Assembly (NCBI GenBank): GCA_016462625.1
Contig: JAEMSV010000006.1
Location: 1 to 64,000, forward strand
Length of the DNA stretch: 64,000 nt
Source: Solirubrobacteraceae bacterium
Lineage (GTDB): Bacteria > Actinomycetota > Thermoleophilia > Solirubrobacterales > Solirubrobacteraceae
Direction of reading: 5' to 3'
Shown here: one piece after another, positions 11,467 through 20,663 of the stretch
Position numbering within the stretch: position 1 is the stretch's first letter
Layout: every line of letters begins with the position of its first letter
Notes under the pieces: model-generated
What the model saw: only the letters and a program-made list of their open reading frames with translations
Told to the model about the DNA's origin: nothing
Database searches by the model: none
Translations under genes and position numbers: made by a program

Positions 11467-11775
11467 ATGAACCTGCACCGCATTCTTATCCTCGCCCTCG
11501 TGGCACTGTTCGCCCTGCCTGGCGCTGTTGCCGTCGCGCAGACGGAGGATGGCTACGACCGTGAGAGCGGTCAGGTCCAGGACACGGTCACCGAGAGCAC
11601 CCAGGAAGAGGCTCCGGCCGTCGCAGGCGAGTCCGCCACGCCGACCGCCACCCCCGCTCCTCAGGCCGCCGAGTCCCTGCCGTTCACCGGTGGCGACGAG
11701 GTCATCATCGCGCTGGCCGGCATGCTGCTCGTCGGCTCCGGCGTCGCGATGCGCCGTCTCGCGCGCAACAACTGA
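11467..11775 (+). CDS. Small secreted LPFTG cell-wall-anchored protein
   Basis: 102 residues: signal peptide 1-24 (cleavage after AVA), an acidic Thr/Glu/Pro/Ala-rich low-complexity middle, then the sorting signal LPFTG at 71-75, a hydrophobic segment at 79-95 and the basic tail RRLARNN. This is the standard layout of a sortase substrate, cleaved between Thr and Gly and linked to the envelope. No sortase is encoded in the window. Unlike many neighbours it has a leader: a possible -10 TACGAT at 11408 and a GAAGGGA ribosome binding site about ten bases before the ATG. The short disordered stalk suggests a spacer or surface-coat role. Confidence 0.82.
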   Translation: MNLHRILILALVALFALPGAVAVAQTEDGYDRESGQVQDTVTESTQEEAPAVAGESATPTATPAPQAAESLPFTGGDEVIIALAGMLLVGSGVAMRRLARNN

Positions 11776-11799
11776 TCTCCGCGCGATACCAAGCTGTGC

Positions 11800-11826
11800 G
11801 AACGGGCGCCCGACGGGCGCCCGTTC
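11800..11826. terminator. 12-bp perfect hairpin, terminator-like
   Basis: GAACGGGCGCCC, loop GAC, GGGCGCCCGTTC: a perfect 12-bp stem 24 bases after the LPFTG gene. Only a weak T-rich stretch (CTCGTTCT) follows, so it would be an I-shaped terminator rather than a classical one. Confidence 0.65.
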
Positions 11827-11884
11827 CTCGTTCTGCCCCAATCGGCGCACGATGGTTGCACAGGCAACTAGACTAGGTCTGTAG

Positions 11885-13657
11885 ATGGCGATCTTCTGGC
11901 GACTCCTGGGCTTCCTGCGCCCGTACAAGCCGGGCGTGTGGGGCTCACTCCTCCTCGCCGCGGCCGCCACCGGCGTGGGCGTGCTCATTCCGGCCCTCAC
12001 GGGCGTGGTCGTCACCGCGATCGAGGACGGGAACTCCGAGCGGGTCACGCAGGTCGGCCTCTTCATCCTCGCCGCGGCCGTGATCCGCTGGGTGCTTAGC
12101 GTGCTGCGCCGGCTGGTCGCCGGGCGCGTGTCGCTGGGGGTCGAGTACGACCTCCGGCAGGGGGTCTACACCCACCTCCAGTCGCTCGAAATGGGCTTCT
12201 TCGACCACCAGCAGACCGGCCAGCTGATGTCCCGGGCGACCGTCGATCTGCAGTCGGTTCGGTTCTTCCTGGGCTACGGACTGATCTTCATCACGCAGTC
12301 GGCGCTGACGATCGTGTTCACCGCCGTGGCGATGTTCGTCATCGATCCGATGCTCGCGGCGATCTCGCTGTTCCCCGTGCCGTTCGTCGTGTGGATCGCG
12401 CAGCGCTACGGGATGGTCGCCCGCCCGGCCCAGCAGGAGGTCCAGCAGCGCCTCGCCGAGACCACGGCCGAAGCCGAGGAGACGATCGGCGGCGTGCGCG
12501 TCGTGCGCGCCTTCGCGCGCGAGGACCGTCAGGAGGCGCGCTTCGAGTACGCCGTCGGCCGCGTCTTCGAACAGTCGATGTACGCGACCCGGCTGCGCGC
12601 CTTCTACCAGCCGCTCATCGGCTTCCTCCCTCAGCTCGGCCTCGCCCTCCTCCTCGTGGTCGGAGGCACGCAGGTCATCAACGGCTCGATGTCGCTGGGC
12701 CACTTCACCGCCTTCTACACCTACCTCGTCACGCTCCTCGGCCCGATGCGCATGCTCGGCATGGCGCTGGGGATGGCCCAGCGCGCCGTGGCGTCCGGCG
12801 CGCGCCTGTTCGAGATCCTCGACCGCGCGCCGTCGATCGCCAGCGACGACGGCGCCGGGCCGCTCCCCGAAGGCGCCGGCCGCGTGGAGCTGCGCGGCGT
12901 CACGCTGGACTACGACACCGAGACCGACGCCCCCACCGCGCTGCGCGGCGTCGACCTGACCGTGGAGGCCGGCACGACGCTGGCCCTCGTCGGCGGCACC
13001 GGCTCGGGGAAGACGTCGCTGGTCTCGCTGCTCCCCCGCCTGTACGACCCGACGAAGGGCGCGGTCCTCATCGACGGCGCGGACGTCCGCCACGTCCAGC
13101 TCGAGGCGCTGCGCTCGGAGATCGCCGTCGTCGACGACGATCCGTTCCTGTTCAGCGCCTCGGTCCGCGAGAACATCGCGTACGCGAAGCCCGACGCCAC
13201 CGATGAGCAGATCGAGCACGCCGCGCGCCGGGCGCAGGCACACGACTTCATCACCCGGATGGCAGAGGGCTACGCGACCCGGGTCGGCGAGCGCGGACAG
13301 ACGCTGTCGGGCGGCCAGCGCCAGCGCATCGCGATCGCCCGCGCGCTGCTGGCCGAGCCGCGCATCCTCGTCCTCGACGACGCGACCTCCGCGGTCGACG
13401 CCTCCACCGAGCAGCAGATCAAGCTCGCGCTGCGCGAGGCCATGGCCGGCCGGACGACGTTCATCATCGCCCACCGCCTCTCGACCATCGCGCTCGCCGA
13501 CGAGATCGCGGTCCTCGAGCACGGTGAGCTCGTCTGCCACGGCACGCACGACGAGCTCCTCGAGCACAACCAGCTCTACCGCGACATCGTCGAGAAGGGC
13601 CTGCCCGACCAGGTCTTCCTCAACCGCAACCCGGCTGAGCGCGAGGCGGCACTGTGA
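11885..13657 (+). CDS. ABC exporter half-transporter, degenerate-site subunit
   Basis: 590 residues: six-helix ABC transmembrane domain (about 1-320) and nucleotide-binding domain. Walker A GGTGSGKT at 370-377, signature LSGGQ at 474-478, Walker B ILVLDD with Asp498, and Asp499 where the catalytic glutamate is expected. This Glu-to-Asp change is the hallmark of the degenerate ATP site in heterodimeric exporters such as TM287/288 and BmrCD. The following gene, overlapping by four bases, supplies the partner with the canonical glutamate. TAGACT lies ten bases before the ATG. Likely substrates are drugs, lipids or peptides; none can be chosen from sequence. Confidence 0.92.
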   Translation: MAIFWRLLGFLRPYKPGVWGSLLLAAAATGVGVLIPALTGVVVTAIEDGNSERVTQVGLFILAAAVIRWVLSVLRRLVAGRVSLGVEYDLRQGVYTHLQSLEMGFFDHQQTGQLMSRATVDLQSVRFFLGYGLIFITQSALTIVFTAVAMFVIDPMLAAISLFPVPFVVWIAQRYGMVARPAQQEVQQRLAETTAEAEETIGGVRVVRAFAREDRQEARFEYAVGRVFEQSMYATRLRAFYQPLIGFLPQLGLALLLVVGGTQVINGSMSLGHFTAFYTYLVTLLGPMRMLGMALGMAQRAVASGARLFEILDRAPSIASDDGAGPLPEGAGRVELRGVTLDYDTETDAPTALRGVDLTVEAGTTLALVGGTGSGKTSLVSLLPRLYDPTKGAVLIDGADVRHVQLEALRSEIAVVDDDPFLFSASVRENIAYAKPDATDEQIEHAARRAQAHDFITRMAEGYATRVGERGQTLSGGQRQRIAIARALLAEPRILVLDDATSAVDASTEQQIKLALREAMAGRTTFIIAHRLSTIALADEIAVLEHGELVCHGTHDELLEHNQLYRDIVEKGLPDQVFLNRNPAEREAAL

Positions 13658-15450
13658 GCCGCCGCGACGAGATCATCCGCCGCTGGCGTCAGACCAGCGG
13701 GCGCGGGGCCAAGGTCCGCGGCCTGCTGATGCTGCTGCGGCCGTACCGCAGCCGCGTGATCCTGATGTTCACCGCGCTGATCTTCGCGACGGCCGCGTCC
13801 CTCGCCCCCGCGCCTCTGGTGGCGGTCGCCATCGACAAGGGCATCAGCGCGAAGGACGAGACGGTCCTGTACCTCGTCACGGCCGCATTCATCGCGAGCG
13901 CCGTCATCTACTGGCTGGCGACGTACCTGCAGACGTACCTCACCGGCTGGGTCGGCCAGCGTGCGCTCCAGGACCTGCGCATGCAGATCTTCAAGCACCT
14001 CCAGGAGATGCCCATCGGCTTCTTCGAACGCCGTCAGGCCGGGGTGCTCATCAGCCGCCTGACGAACGACGTGCAGGCGCTCGACTCGCTCGTGACCGAT
14101 TCGGTGACGACGCTCTTCCAGTCGACGCTGACCCTCGCGGGCACCATCGTGATCCTGCTGCTGCTCGACGTCCAGATGGCGCTGATCGTGTTCATGATCT
14201 TCCCGATCATGTTCGCCGCGTCCTTCGCGTTCCGGCTCATCAGCGCCGATGCGTACCGGCGCACGCGCGAGACGATCGGCTCCATCACGGCCTACCTGCA
14301 GGAGACCCTGTCGGGGATCCGCGTCGTGCGGACCTTCGGGCAGGAGCCGCGCCACATCCACCGGTTCGGCGAGCTCAACGACGCCAACCGCGACGCGAAC
14401 ATGACGACGGTCAACCTCAACGCGGCGTACTTCCCCGCCGTCGAGATGGTCGGCACCGCCGCGACCGTCGCCGTGATCCTGATCGGCGGCGCGCAGGCCG
14501 TGCAGGGCGACATCACGATCGGCATCCTCGTCGCGTTCATCGGCGCGCTGAACGGCTTCTTCGACCCGATCCAGCAGCTCTCACAGCTCTACACGACCTA
14601 CCAGGCCGGCATGGCCGCGCTCGACAAGATCTTCGAGCTGCAGGCCGAGGAGCCGGACCTCGTCGACAAGCCCGACGCGTTCGCGCTGCCGACACTGCGC
14701 GGCGAGATCGAGTTCCGCGACGTGACGTTCCGCTACCTCGCCGACGAGGACCCCGACCGCACCCCCGCGATGGACCACATCTCGTTGCACGTCCCGCCCG
14801 GGCAGACCGTCGCGCTGGTCGGCGAGACCGGTGCCGGCAAGTCGACGTTCGCCAAGCTCGTCGCCCGCTTCTACGACCCGACCGAGGGCGCCGTCCTCGT
14901 CGACGGGCACGACCTCCGCGACGTCACCTCGGCCTCGCTGCGCGGCCAGCTCGGGATCGTGCCGCAGGAGGGCTTCCTGTTCAGCGGCACGGTGCGCGAC
15001 AACATCGCGTTCGGGCGCGCGGGCGCCACCGACGAGGAGATCGAGGACGCCGCCCGGGCGGTGGGCGCCGACGACTTCATCGGCCGCCTCGAGCACAGCT
15101 ACGACACCGAGGTCGGCGAGCGCGGCGTGCAGCTGTCGGCCGGTCAACGTCAGCTCGTCGCGTTCGCCCGCGCGCTCGTCGCCGACCCGCGGATCCTGAT
15201 CCTCGACGAGGCGACCTCGAACGTCGACCTCCACACCGAGACGAAGATCGAGACCGGCATGCGGCGCCTGCTGGCCGGCCGCACCGCGATCGTGATCGCC
15301 CACCGCCTGTCGACGATCCGCCAGGCCGCGCGGATCGTGGTGCTCGAGCACGGGCAGATCATCGAGCAGGGCACCCACGAGGAGCTGCTCGCCGCGGAGG
15401 GTGCGTACTGGCGCCTGTACCGCGACTGGATGCAGCAGGCCGCGGCTTAG
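13654..15450 (+). CDS. ABC exporter half-transporter, catalytic subunit
   Basis: 598 residues from a GTG overlapping the upstream stop. N-terminal six-helix domain, then Walker A GETGAGKS (390-397), signature LSAGQ (494-498) instead of LSGGQ, Walker B LILDE with Asp518 and catalytic Glu519, and the H-loop AHRLST. The altered signature faces the partner's Asp-containing Walker B, so both halves of the degenerate site are mutated while the other site is intact. That complementary pattern makes a heterodimer with the upstream protein nearly certain. The stop (TAG 15448-15450) shares two bases with the stop of the convergent acetyltransferase. Confidence 0.92.
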   Translation: MSRRDEIIRRWRQTSGRGAKVRGLLMLLRPYRSRVILMFTALIFATAASLAPAPLVAVAIDKGISAKDETVLYLVTAAFIASAVIYWLATYLQTYLTGWVGQRALQDLRMQIFKHLQEMPIGFFERRQAGVLISRLTNDVQALDSLVTDSVTTLFQSTLTLAGTIVILLLLDVQMALIVFMIFPIMFAASFAFRLISADAYRRTRETIGSITAYLQETLSGIRVVRTFGQEPRHIHRFGELNDANRDANMTTVNLNAAYFPAVEMVGTAATVAVILIGGAQAVQGDITIGILVAFIGALNGFFDPIQQLSQLYTTYQAGMAALDKIFELQAEEPDLVDKPDAFALPTLRGEIEFRDVTFRYLADEDPDRTPAMDHISLHVPPGQTVALVGETGAGKSTFAKLVARFYDPTEGAVLVDGHDLRDVTSASLRGQLGIVPQEGFLFSGTVRDNIAFGRAGATDEEIEDAARAVGADDFIGRLEHSYDTEVGERGVQLSAGQRQLVAFARALVADPRILILDEATSNVDLHTETKIETGMRRLLAGRTAIVIAHRLSTIRQAARIVVLEHGQIIEQGTHEELLAAEGAYWRLYRDWMQQAAA

Positions 15451-15944
15451 CGGTAGACGACAACGGGCTCGCCGAGCGGGCCCTTGCCCGCCTCGGTCTC
15501 CGTCATCCCCAGCTTCTCCGCGACGCGGCGCGAGGCCGTGTTCGCGGGCTGGATCAGGGCGACGAGCGGCCCGGCCGCGTGCGCGTAGACCGCGCGTGCG
15601 CCCTCGGTCGCCAGCCCCCGGCCCCAGGCGGCGCGGCGCAGACGCCAGCCGATCTCGGTCTCCCCGCCCGCGATGCTCCGCTCGGAGATCGTCGCGGTAC
15701 CGACGAATCCGAGGTATTCGCCGTCTTCGAGTGTCTCGGCGGTGAACAGCCCGGCGCCCTCCTTCATCCAGCGGTCGCACATCGTGTGGAAGGCGAGCTC
15801 GCCGCGGGCCCGGTCGTACGGCCGGCCAAGGGCGATGTGGCGCATGACCTCCGGGTCGGCGCACATCAGGACAAACGCTTCCAGATCGCGCTGTTCGGGT
15901 GCCCGCAGGAGCAGGCGCTCGGTGCGCAGTTCCGCGTCGGTCAC
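15447..15944 (-). CDS. GNAT-family N-acetyltransferase (RimJ/RimL-like)
   Basis: 165 residues from a GTG overlapping the upstream stop. [17 protein letters not shown] is the typical opening of RimJ/RimL-type acetyltransferases, and [15 protein letters not shown] is the acetyl-CoA pyrophosphate-binding turn (usually Q/RGxGxA). The C-terminal [13 protein letters not shown] strand-helix is also characteristic. Members acetylate protein N-termini, antibiotics or small amines. It is the last gene of a three-gene operon with a GlsB-like membrane protein and a TetR regulator; the substrate cannot be told. Confidence 0.85.
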   Translation of the reverse strand: MTDAELRTERLLLRAPEQRDLEAFVLMCADPEVMRHIALGRPYDRARGELAFHTMCDRWMKEGAGLFTAETLEDGEYLGFVGTATISERSIAGGETEIGWRLRRAAWGRGLATEGARAVYAHAAGPLVALIQPANTASRRVAEKLGMTETEAGKGPLGEPVVVYR

Positions 15945-16198
15945 CCGCTGTCGCGCCCGGCGATGGCGCGGAGGAGCACGAGGACGAGCACCGAGCCGAT
16001 GACGGCGCCGGGGAGGCCCGCGAGGTCGAGCATGTCCGTGTCCCCGATGCCCAGCAGGTCGGTGAAGATCCACCAGCCCAGCAGTGAGCCGACGATGCCG
16101 ACGGCGAACGTGGGGACGCAGCCGCTGACGGGATCGCCCGGCGTGAACAGCCGAGCCAGGCCGCCGGCGAGGAAGCCGAGAATGATGGCGCCGATCAT
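15941..16198 (-). CDS. GlsB/YeaQ/YmgE-type small membrane protein (transglycosylase-associated family)
   Basis: 85 residues with three hydrophobic segments. The opening [21 protein letters not shown] and the central [17 protein letters not shown] followed by [16 protein letters not shown] match the transglycosylase-associated protein family, whose members are stress-induced membrane proteins without known enzymatic activity. It starts seven bases after the TetR stop and overlaps the acetyltransferase start by four bases, so it is co-transcribed with both. Confidence 0.85.
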   Translation of the reverse strand: MIGAIILGFLAGGLARLFTPGDPVSGCVPTFAVGIVGSLLGWWIFTDLLGIGDTDMLDLAGLPGAVIGSVLVLVLLRAIAGRDSG

Positions 16199-16205
16199 GG
16201 GGCGA

Positions 16206-16871
16206 TCATCGCATGCGGCAGGATGCCGCCCAGGCGGTCGCGAGGCGGTCGGCCTCGTCGTCGGTGAGGGCCGGCACGTCCAGCGGGGTCGCGGCCGGTG
16301 CCCGGAGGCCGTCGAGCACGAGCCCCGCGTAGCGCCGCCAGTACTCGGGCGTGACGTCGCCGGTGATCTCCAGGGCCCGGCCGGCGCCCCAGAACAGCAC
16401 GGTGAGGTCATCGACGGTCACATCGGCACGCAGCTCCCCTGCGGCCTGCGCACGCTGAACGAGCTCGACGAGCCGCGGGCGGACCCGCGCGCGGAGCGCC
16501 GCCTTGCCGGTGTCGTCCGTCCTGGCCGCGATCAGCGCTTTGAACCCGCGGTCGCGCGCATGGCGCTCCAGGATCCCGGAGAAGAACAGGGCGACGCCGC
16601 CCCACGGGTCGTCGTGCGACACCGCGACGGCCTGGTCGACCAGGGCGACGATCTCCTCGGTGCGCCGGTCGACGATCGCGTCGATCAGCGCCTCCTTGGT
16701 GGGAAAGCGCCGGTACAGCGTCCCGATGCCGACGCCCGCGCGGCGCGCGATCTCGTCGACGCCGACGTCGATGCCGTCGCTCGCAAAGGCTTCCTGCGCG
16801 GCGTCGAGGAGCCGCTCGAGATTGCGCTGCGCATCTTTGCGCAGCGAGGGGGCTGCAGGAGTGGTGGCCAT
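16206..16871 (-). CDS. TetR-family transcriptional repressor
   Basis: 221 residues. The N-terminal helix-turn-helix is clear ([41 protein letters not shown], about 20-62); the C-terminal ligand domain is variable as usual. It is divergent from an MFS exporter 88 bases away, the classic arrangement in which a TetR protein represses the pump and itself until a ligand binds. Two inverted repeats lie in that spacer. A TAGAAT box nine bases before the ATG suggests a near-leaderless transcript. Confidence 0.92.
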   Translation of the reverse strand: MATTPAAPSLRKDAQRNLERLLDAAQEAFASDGIDVGVDEIARRAGVGIGTLYRRFPTKEALIDAIVDRRTEEIVALVDQAVAVSHDDPWGGVALFFSGILERHARDRGFKALIAARTDDTGKAALRARVRPRLVELVQRAQAAGELRADVTVDDLTVLFWGAGRALEITGDVTPEYWRRYAGLVLDGLRAPAATPLDVPALTDDEADRLATAWAASCRMR

Positions 16872-16880
16872 CTGCCGATC

Positions 16881-16886
16881 ATTCTA
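16881..16886 (-). promoter_or_regulatory. -10 box for the tetR operon
   Basis: TAGAAT on the minus strand, nine bases before the tetR ATG. It is close to the TATAAT consensus and only seven bases from the nearest inverted repeat. Confidence 0.45.
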
Positions 16887-16892
16887 GAGCAG

Positions 16893-16914
16893 AAGCGGAA
16901 CCCCTCCTCCGCTT
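16893..16914. promoter_or_regulatory. Candidate TetR operator, 22-bp inverted repeat
   Basis: AAGCGGA, eight bases, TCCGCTT: perfect 7-bp arms. It sits between the divergent tetR and MFS starts and just upstream of a TAGCCT box at 16920, so binding would block both promoters. Assignment to this regulator is inference from position. Confidence 0.5.
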
Positions 16915-16927
16915 GGTGCTAGCCTAA

Positions 16928-16945
16928 CCGGAGTCACCCCTCCGG
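16928..16945. promoter_or_regulatory. Second inverted repeat upstream of the MFS gene
   Basis: CCGGAG, six bases, CTCCGG: perfect 6-bp arms, ending 14 bases before the MFS ATG. It could be a second operator half or an mRNA hairpin near the start; it does not match the first repeat exactly, though both contain GGA/TCC inner ends. Confidence 0.35.
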
Positions 16946-16959
16946 ATTCGGATTTCTCC

Positions 16960-18378
16960 ATGGACCAGACCCGCTCCCACTACGGCCTGACGTTCTTCGC
17001 GCTCGCGACCGGCGCGATCGCCTTCACCCTCCTGCAGTCGATGGTGTCGCCGGCGCTCCCGACGATCCAGCGCGAGCTGGGCACCTCGACGAGCACCGTC
17101 ACGTGGGTGTTGACGGGCTTCCTCCTCTCCGCGTCCGTGGCCACCCCCATCCTCGGCCGGCTGGGCGACATGTTCGGCAAGGAGCGGATGATGGTCGTCG
17201 CCCTCGGCGGCCTCTGGGTCGGCACGCTCATCGCTGGGCTGGCGAACTCGATCGAGGTGCTGATCGCGGGCCGGCTCGTGCAGGGGCTCGGCGGCGCGGT
17301 CTTCCCCCTCGCCTTCGGCATCATCCGCGACGAGTTCCCGCCCGAGCGCGTGCCCACGGGCATCGCGATGACCTCCGCGATCATGGGCATCGGCGCGGGC
17401 GCAGGCATCGTGCTGGCCGGCCCGATCGTCGACGCCCTCTCCTACCACTGGCTCTTCTGGTTCCCGCTGATCGCGATCAGCATCGCCCTCGTGACGACGA
17501 TCCGCTTCGTCCCCGAGTCACCCGTCAAGACGCCGGGCAAGGTCAACTGGCTCGGCGCCTTCCTGCTCTCCGGCTGGCTCGTCGCCCTGCTCTTCGGCAT
17601 CAGCAAGGCCTCGGCCTGGGGCTGGACCTCGGCCACCTTCCTCGGCTGCATGGCGCTCGCCGCCGCAATCGCCGCCCTGTGGGTCCGCGTGGAGCTGCGC
17701 ACCGACGAGCCGCTCATCGACATGCGCATGCTCCAGAAGCGCGGCGTGTGGACGACGAACCTCACGGGCCTCCTGCTCGGCTTCGGCATGTACGGCTCGT
17801 TCATCCTCATCCCCCAGCTCGTGCAGATGCCCGAGTCGACGGGCTACGGGTTCGGCGCCACCGTCACGGAGTCGGGCCTCTTCCTGCTCCCCACGACCGC
17901 GATGATGCTGCTCATCAGCCCCGTCGCCGGCCGCCTGACCTCGAAGGTCGGCGCGAAGATCCCGCTCGTCATCGGCACGGGCTGCGCCGCCGTCGCGTTC
18001 GTGATCCTCGCCGCCGCGCACGGCGAGAAGATCGACATCTACATCGCCTCGGCGGTCCTGGGTACGGGCATCGGCATGTCGTTCGCCTCGATGGCGAACC
18101 TCATCGTCGGCTTCGTCTCCCCGCAGCAGACCGGCGCCGCGACGGGCATGAACACGATCATGCGGACCGTGGGCGGCTCGCTCGGCGCGCAGGTGCTCGC
18201 GAGCATCCTGACCGCGCACGTCGTACTCGGCCGCCCGGGAGAGGTCGGGTTCACGGTGGGCTTCTGGTTCAGCGCCGCTGCGGTCGGCCTCGCCTTCCTC
18301 GCCGCGCTCGCCGTCCCGTCGCCGCAGCGCCAGGAGGCCGGCGCCGGCGCGATGGCCCCGGCCTCGGCATCCGCCTGA
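16960..18378 (+). CDS. MFS exporter, DHA2 (14-TM) family
   Basis: 472 residues with about 14 hydrophobic segments; TM1 is followed by the SPALPTIQRELG loop and the GRLGDMFGKERMM motif A between TM2 and TM3, and the GIVLAGPIVDALSYHWLFWF segment resembles motif C of antiporters. This is an EmrB/QacA-type proton-driven drug exporter. It is divergent from the TetR gene and is its most likely target. A TAGCCT box lies at 16920, giving a leader of roughly 30 bases. Confidence 0.92.
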   Translation: MDQTRSHYGLTFFALATGAIAFTLLQSMVSPALPTIQRELGTSTSTVTWVLTGFLLSASVATPILGRLGDMFGKERMMVVALGGLWVGTLIAGLANSIEVLIAGRLVQGLGGAVFPLAFGIIRDEFPPERVPTGIAMTSAIMGIGAGAGIVLAGPIVDALSYHWLFWFPLIAISIALVTTIRFVPESPVKTPGKVNWLGAFLLSGWLVALLFGISKASAWGWTSATFLGCMALAAAIAALWVRVELRTDEPLIDMRMLQKRGVWTTNLTGLLLGFGMYGSFILIPQLVQMPESTGYGFGATVTESGLFLLPTTAMMLLISPVAGRLTSKVGAKIPLVIGTGCAAVAFVILAAAHGEKIDIYIASAVLGTGIGMSFASMANLIVGFVSPQQTGAATGMNTIMRTVGGSLGAQVLASILTAHVVLGRPGEVGFTVGFWFSAAAVGLAFLAALAVPSPQRQEAGAGAMAPASASA

Positions 18379-18383
18379 GCATC

Positions 18384-18389
18384 TAGGTT
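18384..18389 (+). promoter_or_regulatory. -10 box of a leaderless promoter for the DNA methyltransferase
   Basis: TAGGTT, seven bases, then GTG 18397. It lies directly after the MFS stop, giving the methyltransferase its own promoter. Confidence 0.45.
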
Positions 18390-18396
18390 CCGGCGG

Positions 18397-19263
18397 GTGC
18401 GCGTACTCGCGGACCCGACCCTGCCCGAGACGATCGCGCTCGACGACGACCTGCTGGTCTGCGCCGACAACGCGGACGTCCTCGGCCGCCTTCCGGACGG
18501 CGCCTTCGACCTGATCTACCTCGATCCGCCGTTCAACACGGGTCGCACGCAGACGCACGCCCAGCTGCGCGTGACGGCCAGTGCAGCGGGCACGCGCACC
18601 GGGTTCGGCGGCCGCTCGTACACCACCGAGGAGGTCGTGCGACGCGCCTTCGCCGACTCCTTCTCCGACTACCTCGCGTTCCTCGGCCCCCGGCTCGAGC
18701 GCTGCCGCGAGCTGCTGGCCGACCACGGCACGCTCTACCTGCACCTCGACCCGCGCGAGAGCCACTACGCGAAGGTCCTGCTCGACGAGATCTTCGGCCG
18801 CGAGTGCTTCCTCAACGAGATCGTCTGGGCCTACGACTTCGGTGCGCGAACGACCAAGCGCTGGCCCGCCAAGCACGACACGATCCTCGTCTACGTGCGC
18901 GACCCCGAGCGCTACTGGTTCGACAGCGCCGAGGTCGACCGCGAGCCGTACATGGCGCCGGGCTTGCAGACGCCCGAGCGCGCGGCGCGCGGCAAGCTAC
19001 CCACCGACGTGTGGTGGCACACGATCGTCGGCACGAACAGCCGCGAGCGCACCGGCTACCCGACGCAGAAGCCCGAGGGCGTGCTGCGGCGCATCGTGAC
19101 CGCGTCGTCGAAGCCGGGCGGCTGGTGCCTGGACCCGTTCTGCGGGTCGGGGACGCTGGGCGCCGTGGCGGCAGGGCTCGACCGGCGCTTCGTGCTGGTC
19201 GACGCCAGCGACGAGGCGGTCGGCGTCGCGGCCGAGCGGCTCGGCGCCCCGAAAGCGGCCTAG
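18397..19263 (+). CDS. Orphan DNA methyltransferase, N6-adenine/N4-cytosine type, beta-class order
   Basis: 288 residues from GTG. Catalytic motif IV DPPF at 43-46 comes before the SAM-binding motif I region DPFCGSGT at 246-253, the beta-class order also seen in CcrM-like and many type III-related enzymes. The stretch GYPTQKPEGVLRRIV before motif I is typical of motif X. DPPF is compatible with either N6-adenine or N4-cytosine methylation. No restriction endonuclease or specificity gene is adjacent, so it is a solitary enzyme; roles in gene regulation, replication timing or protection from phage are possible. The target site cannot be deduced. Confidence 0.9.
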   Translation: MRVLADPTLPETIALDDDLLVCADNADVLGRLPDGAFDLIYLDPPFNTGRTQTHAQLRVTASAAGTRTGFGGRSYTTEEVVRRAFADSFSDYLAFLGPRLERCRELLADHGTLYLHLDPRESHYAKVLLDEIFGRECFLNEIVWAYDFGARTTKRWPAKHDTILVYVRDPERYWFDSAEVDREPYMAPGLQTPERAARGKLPTDVWWHTIVGTNSRERTGYPTQKPEGVLRRIVTASSKPGGWCLDPFCGSGTLGAVAAGLDRRFVLVDASDEAVGVAAERLGAPKAA

Positions 19264-19283
19264 TCGCCTCAGAACGACGAAGA

Positions 19284-19297
19284 CCGCCCGCGGGCGG
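19284..19297. terminator. GC-rich palindrome between convergent methyltransferase and tRNA genes
   Basis: CCGCCCGCGGGCGG is a perfect 14-base palindrome, lying 20 bases after the methyltransferase stop and 7 bases past the tRNA 3' end on the other strand. On the minus strand TCTTCGTCGTTCT follows, a weak U-rich tail. It could terminate both transcripts. Confidence 0.55.
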
Positions 19298-19304
19298 CCT
19301 CGTA

Positions 19305-19376
19305 CTGCGGGACAGGGACTCGAACCCCAAATTCCAGATCCAGAGACTGGCGTGTTGCCAATTACACCATCCCGCA
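19305..19376 (-). tRNA. tRNA-Gln, anticodon CTG
   Basis: On the minus strand the acceptor TGCGGGA pairs with TCCCGCA, the D-stem is GTGT/ACAC around AATTGGCA, and the anticodon loop is CTCTGGA with anticodon CTG (reads CAG). The T-loop TTCGAGT is standard. The U1-A72 pair and G73 are glutamine identity elements. The pair closing the anticodon loop is T-T, a mismatch. CCA is not encoded. Confidence 0.95.
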
Positions 19377-19427
19377 ATTGACCGTGGCCAGTCTAGCCGA
19401 TCGCCTGCGGCCGAGACCGGCTCAGAC

Positions 19428-19458
19428 TTGACAGGACCACCTGTCAGATGAGTAGGCT
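19428..19458 (+). promoter_or_regulatory. Promoter with overlapping inverted repeat upstream of the secreted protein gene
   Basis: A perfect -35 TTGACA (19428-19433) and a TAGGCT -10 (19453-19458) are separated by 19 bases. The inverted repeat TGACAGG-ACCA-CCTGTCA (19429-19446) covers the -35 and part of the spacer, the usual place for a repressor site. The ATG follows 11 bases after the -10. Confidence 0.55.
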
Positions 19459-19469
19459 CGCTCCCCGTC

Positions 19470-20663
19470 ATGGCCTTCCGTCTCCCCATCGCACTCGTCG
19501 TCGCCGCGGCGGCCCTCATCGCCCCCGCGGCCGCCAACGCCACCCGTGTGAGCTTTGCCATGGGTGAAGAGCTGGCGTCGGGCGTGAGCCCGCTCGCGAA
19601 CCCGCCGGCGTCGCTCTACTACACCGACACCCGCTGGAAGTTCGGCTCCGACGCAAACGAGAGCGCGGTCATGGACCTCCTGCGCGACCGTGACGCGACC
19701 GTGACCTACCACCTGCGCTACGGCCGGGACTTCGGCCCCGTTCCGGCTGGACTCCCCGCCCCGGGCAACCAGCCAGACGCGCTGCCGTCGCTGCGCAAGC
19801 TGGAGGCGCGCGGCATCCCGTGGTCGGCGTGGCTGACCGTCCCGTACGCCGACGGGTACTGGGCCACCGAGGCGAACGGGTCCCAGACGCGCGCTGCGGT
19901 CGTGGCGTTCCACGAGTGGGCGGTGGCGAACGGCCTGCACCCCATCGCGGTCTCGCTCGACCTCGAAGCCTCGGCCGCGGACACCAAGACGTTCGGGCGC
20001 GCGTTCCGCGACCCGCTGCGCGCGGCCACGACGATGCTGGGGAACCTCTCCCCCCGCCGGCAGTGCGCCGCCGCGCGGTTCTACCGCGACGAGGTCGTCG
20101 GCTGGCTGAAGCAGCGTGGCTACGCCGTCGTCGCGGCGGCCTACCCGTACGTCCTCGACGACCTGCGCGACCGCGACCTCGCCCTCTCCGACGCGATGAA
20201 CCTGCCCCTGGCGTTCCCCGGGGAGTTCGACACGATCGGCTTCATGTCGATGCGGACCGTCTTCACCGAGGGCGGCCTCCCCGATCCCGGCCGGACGCTG
20301 CAGTCCTCCTATGGGGCTGACGCGACCCGGTACTACGGGCCGGACGCCGAGCTCATCCTGGGCGTCCCCGGGGTCGGGCCCTACGGCGGGCCGAACGGGC
20401 GCAACGCCCTGCGCCAGGACATCCGGACCGCCGCTGCCGTGACGCGCGGGGGCATCGGCCTGTACTCGGTCGAGACGGTGTACCGGGCGTACGGCGGCCT
20501 CGACGCGGTCGGGGAGATGCTCGACGCCGGCGAGGACCCGCTCCCCGGCGCGGCCACGGCGAGGACCGCCCCGGCGGCCCAGCTGGCCCGCGGGGCGTTC
20601 CAGGCGCTCGATGCGGTGCTCGGCGGATTCACCCGGCCGAACCGCTGGCCGCCTGCCTGCTAG
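19470..20663 (+). CDS. Secreted protein, probable TIM-barrel glycoside-hydrolase-like, function unknown
   Basis: 397 residues with a signal peptide (about 1-24, cleavage after ANA). The mature part alternates hydrophobic strands and helices: TVTYHLRYG, IPWSAWLTVPYADGYW, IAVSLDLEAS, YAVVAAAYPYVLDD, GEFDTIGFMSM, AELILGVPGVGPYG and GIGLYSVETVYRAYGG. That pattern fits a beta/alpha barrel, and Asp/Glu in SLDLEAS could be catalytic, but I cannot place it in a named family. It has its own promoter. Its stop shares CTAG with the stop of the convergent FAD reductase. Confidence 0.7.
   Translation: MAFRLPIALVVAAAALIAPAAANATRVSFAMGEELASGVSPLANPPASLYYTDTRWKFGSDANESAVMDLLRDRDATVTYHLRYGRDFGPVPAGLPAPGNQPDALPSLRKLEARGIPWSAWLTVPYADGYWATEANGSQTRAAVVAFHEWAVANGLHPIAVSLDLEASAADTKTFGRAFRDPLRAATTMLGNLSPRRQCAAARFYRDEVVGWLKQRGYAVVAAAYPYVLDDLRDRDLALSDAMNLPLAFPGEFDTIGFMSMRTVFTEGGLPDPGRTLQSSYGADATRYYGPDAELILGVPGVGPYGGPNGRNALRQDIRTAAAVTRGGIGLYSVETVYRAYGGLDAVGEMLDAGEDPLPGAATARTAPAAQLARGAFQALDAVLGGFTRPNRWPPAC

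Noticed and set aside
18397..19263. Restriction-modification system
   Set aside because: Neighbours are an MFS exporter and a tRNA gene; no endonuclease or specificity subunit is encoded on either side.
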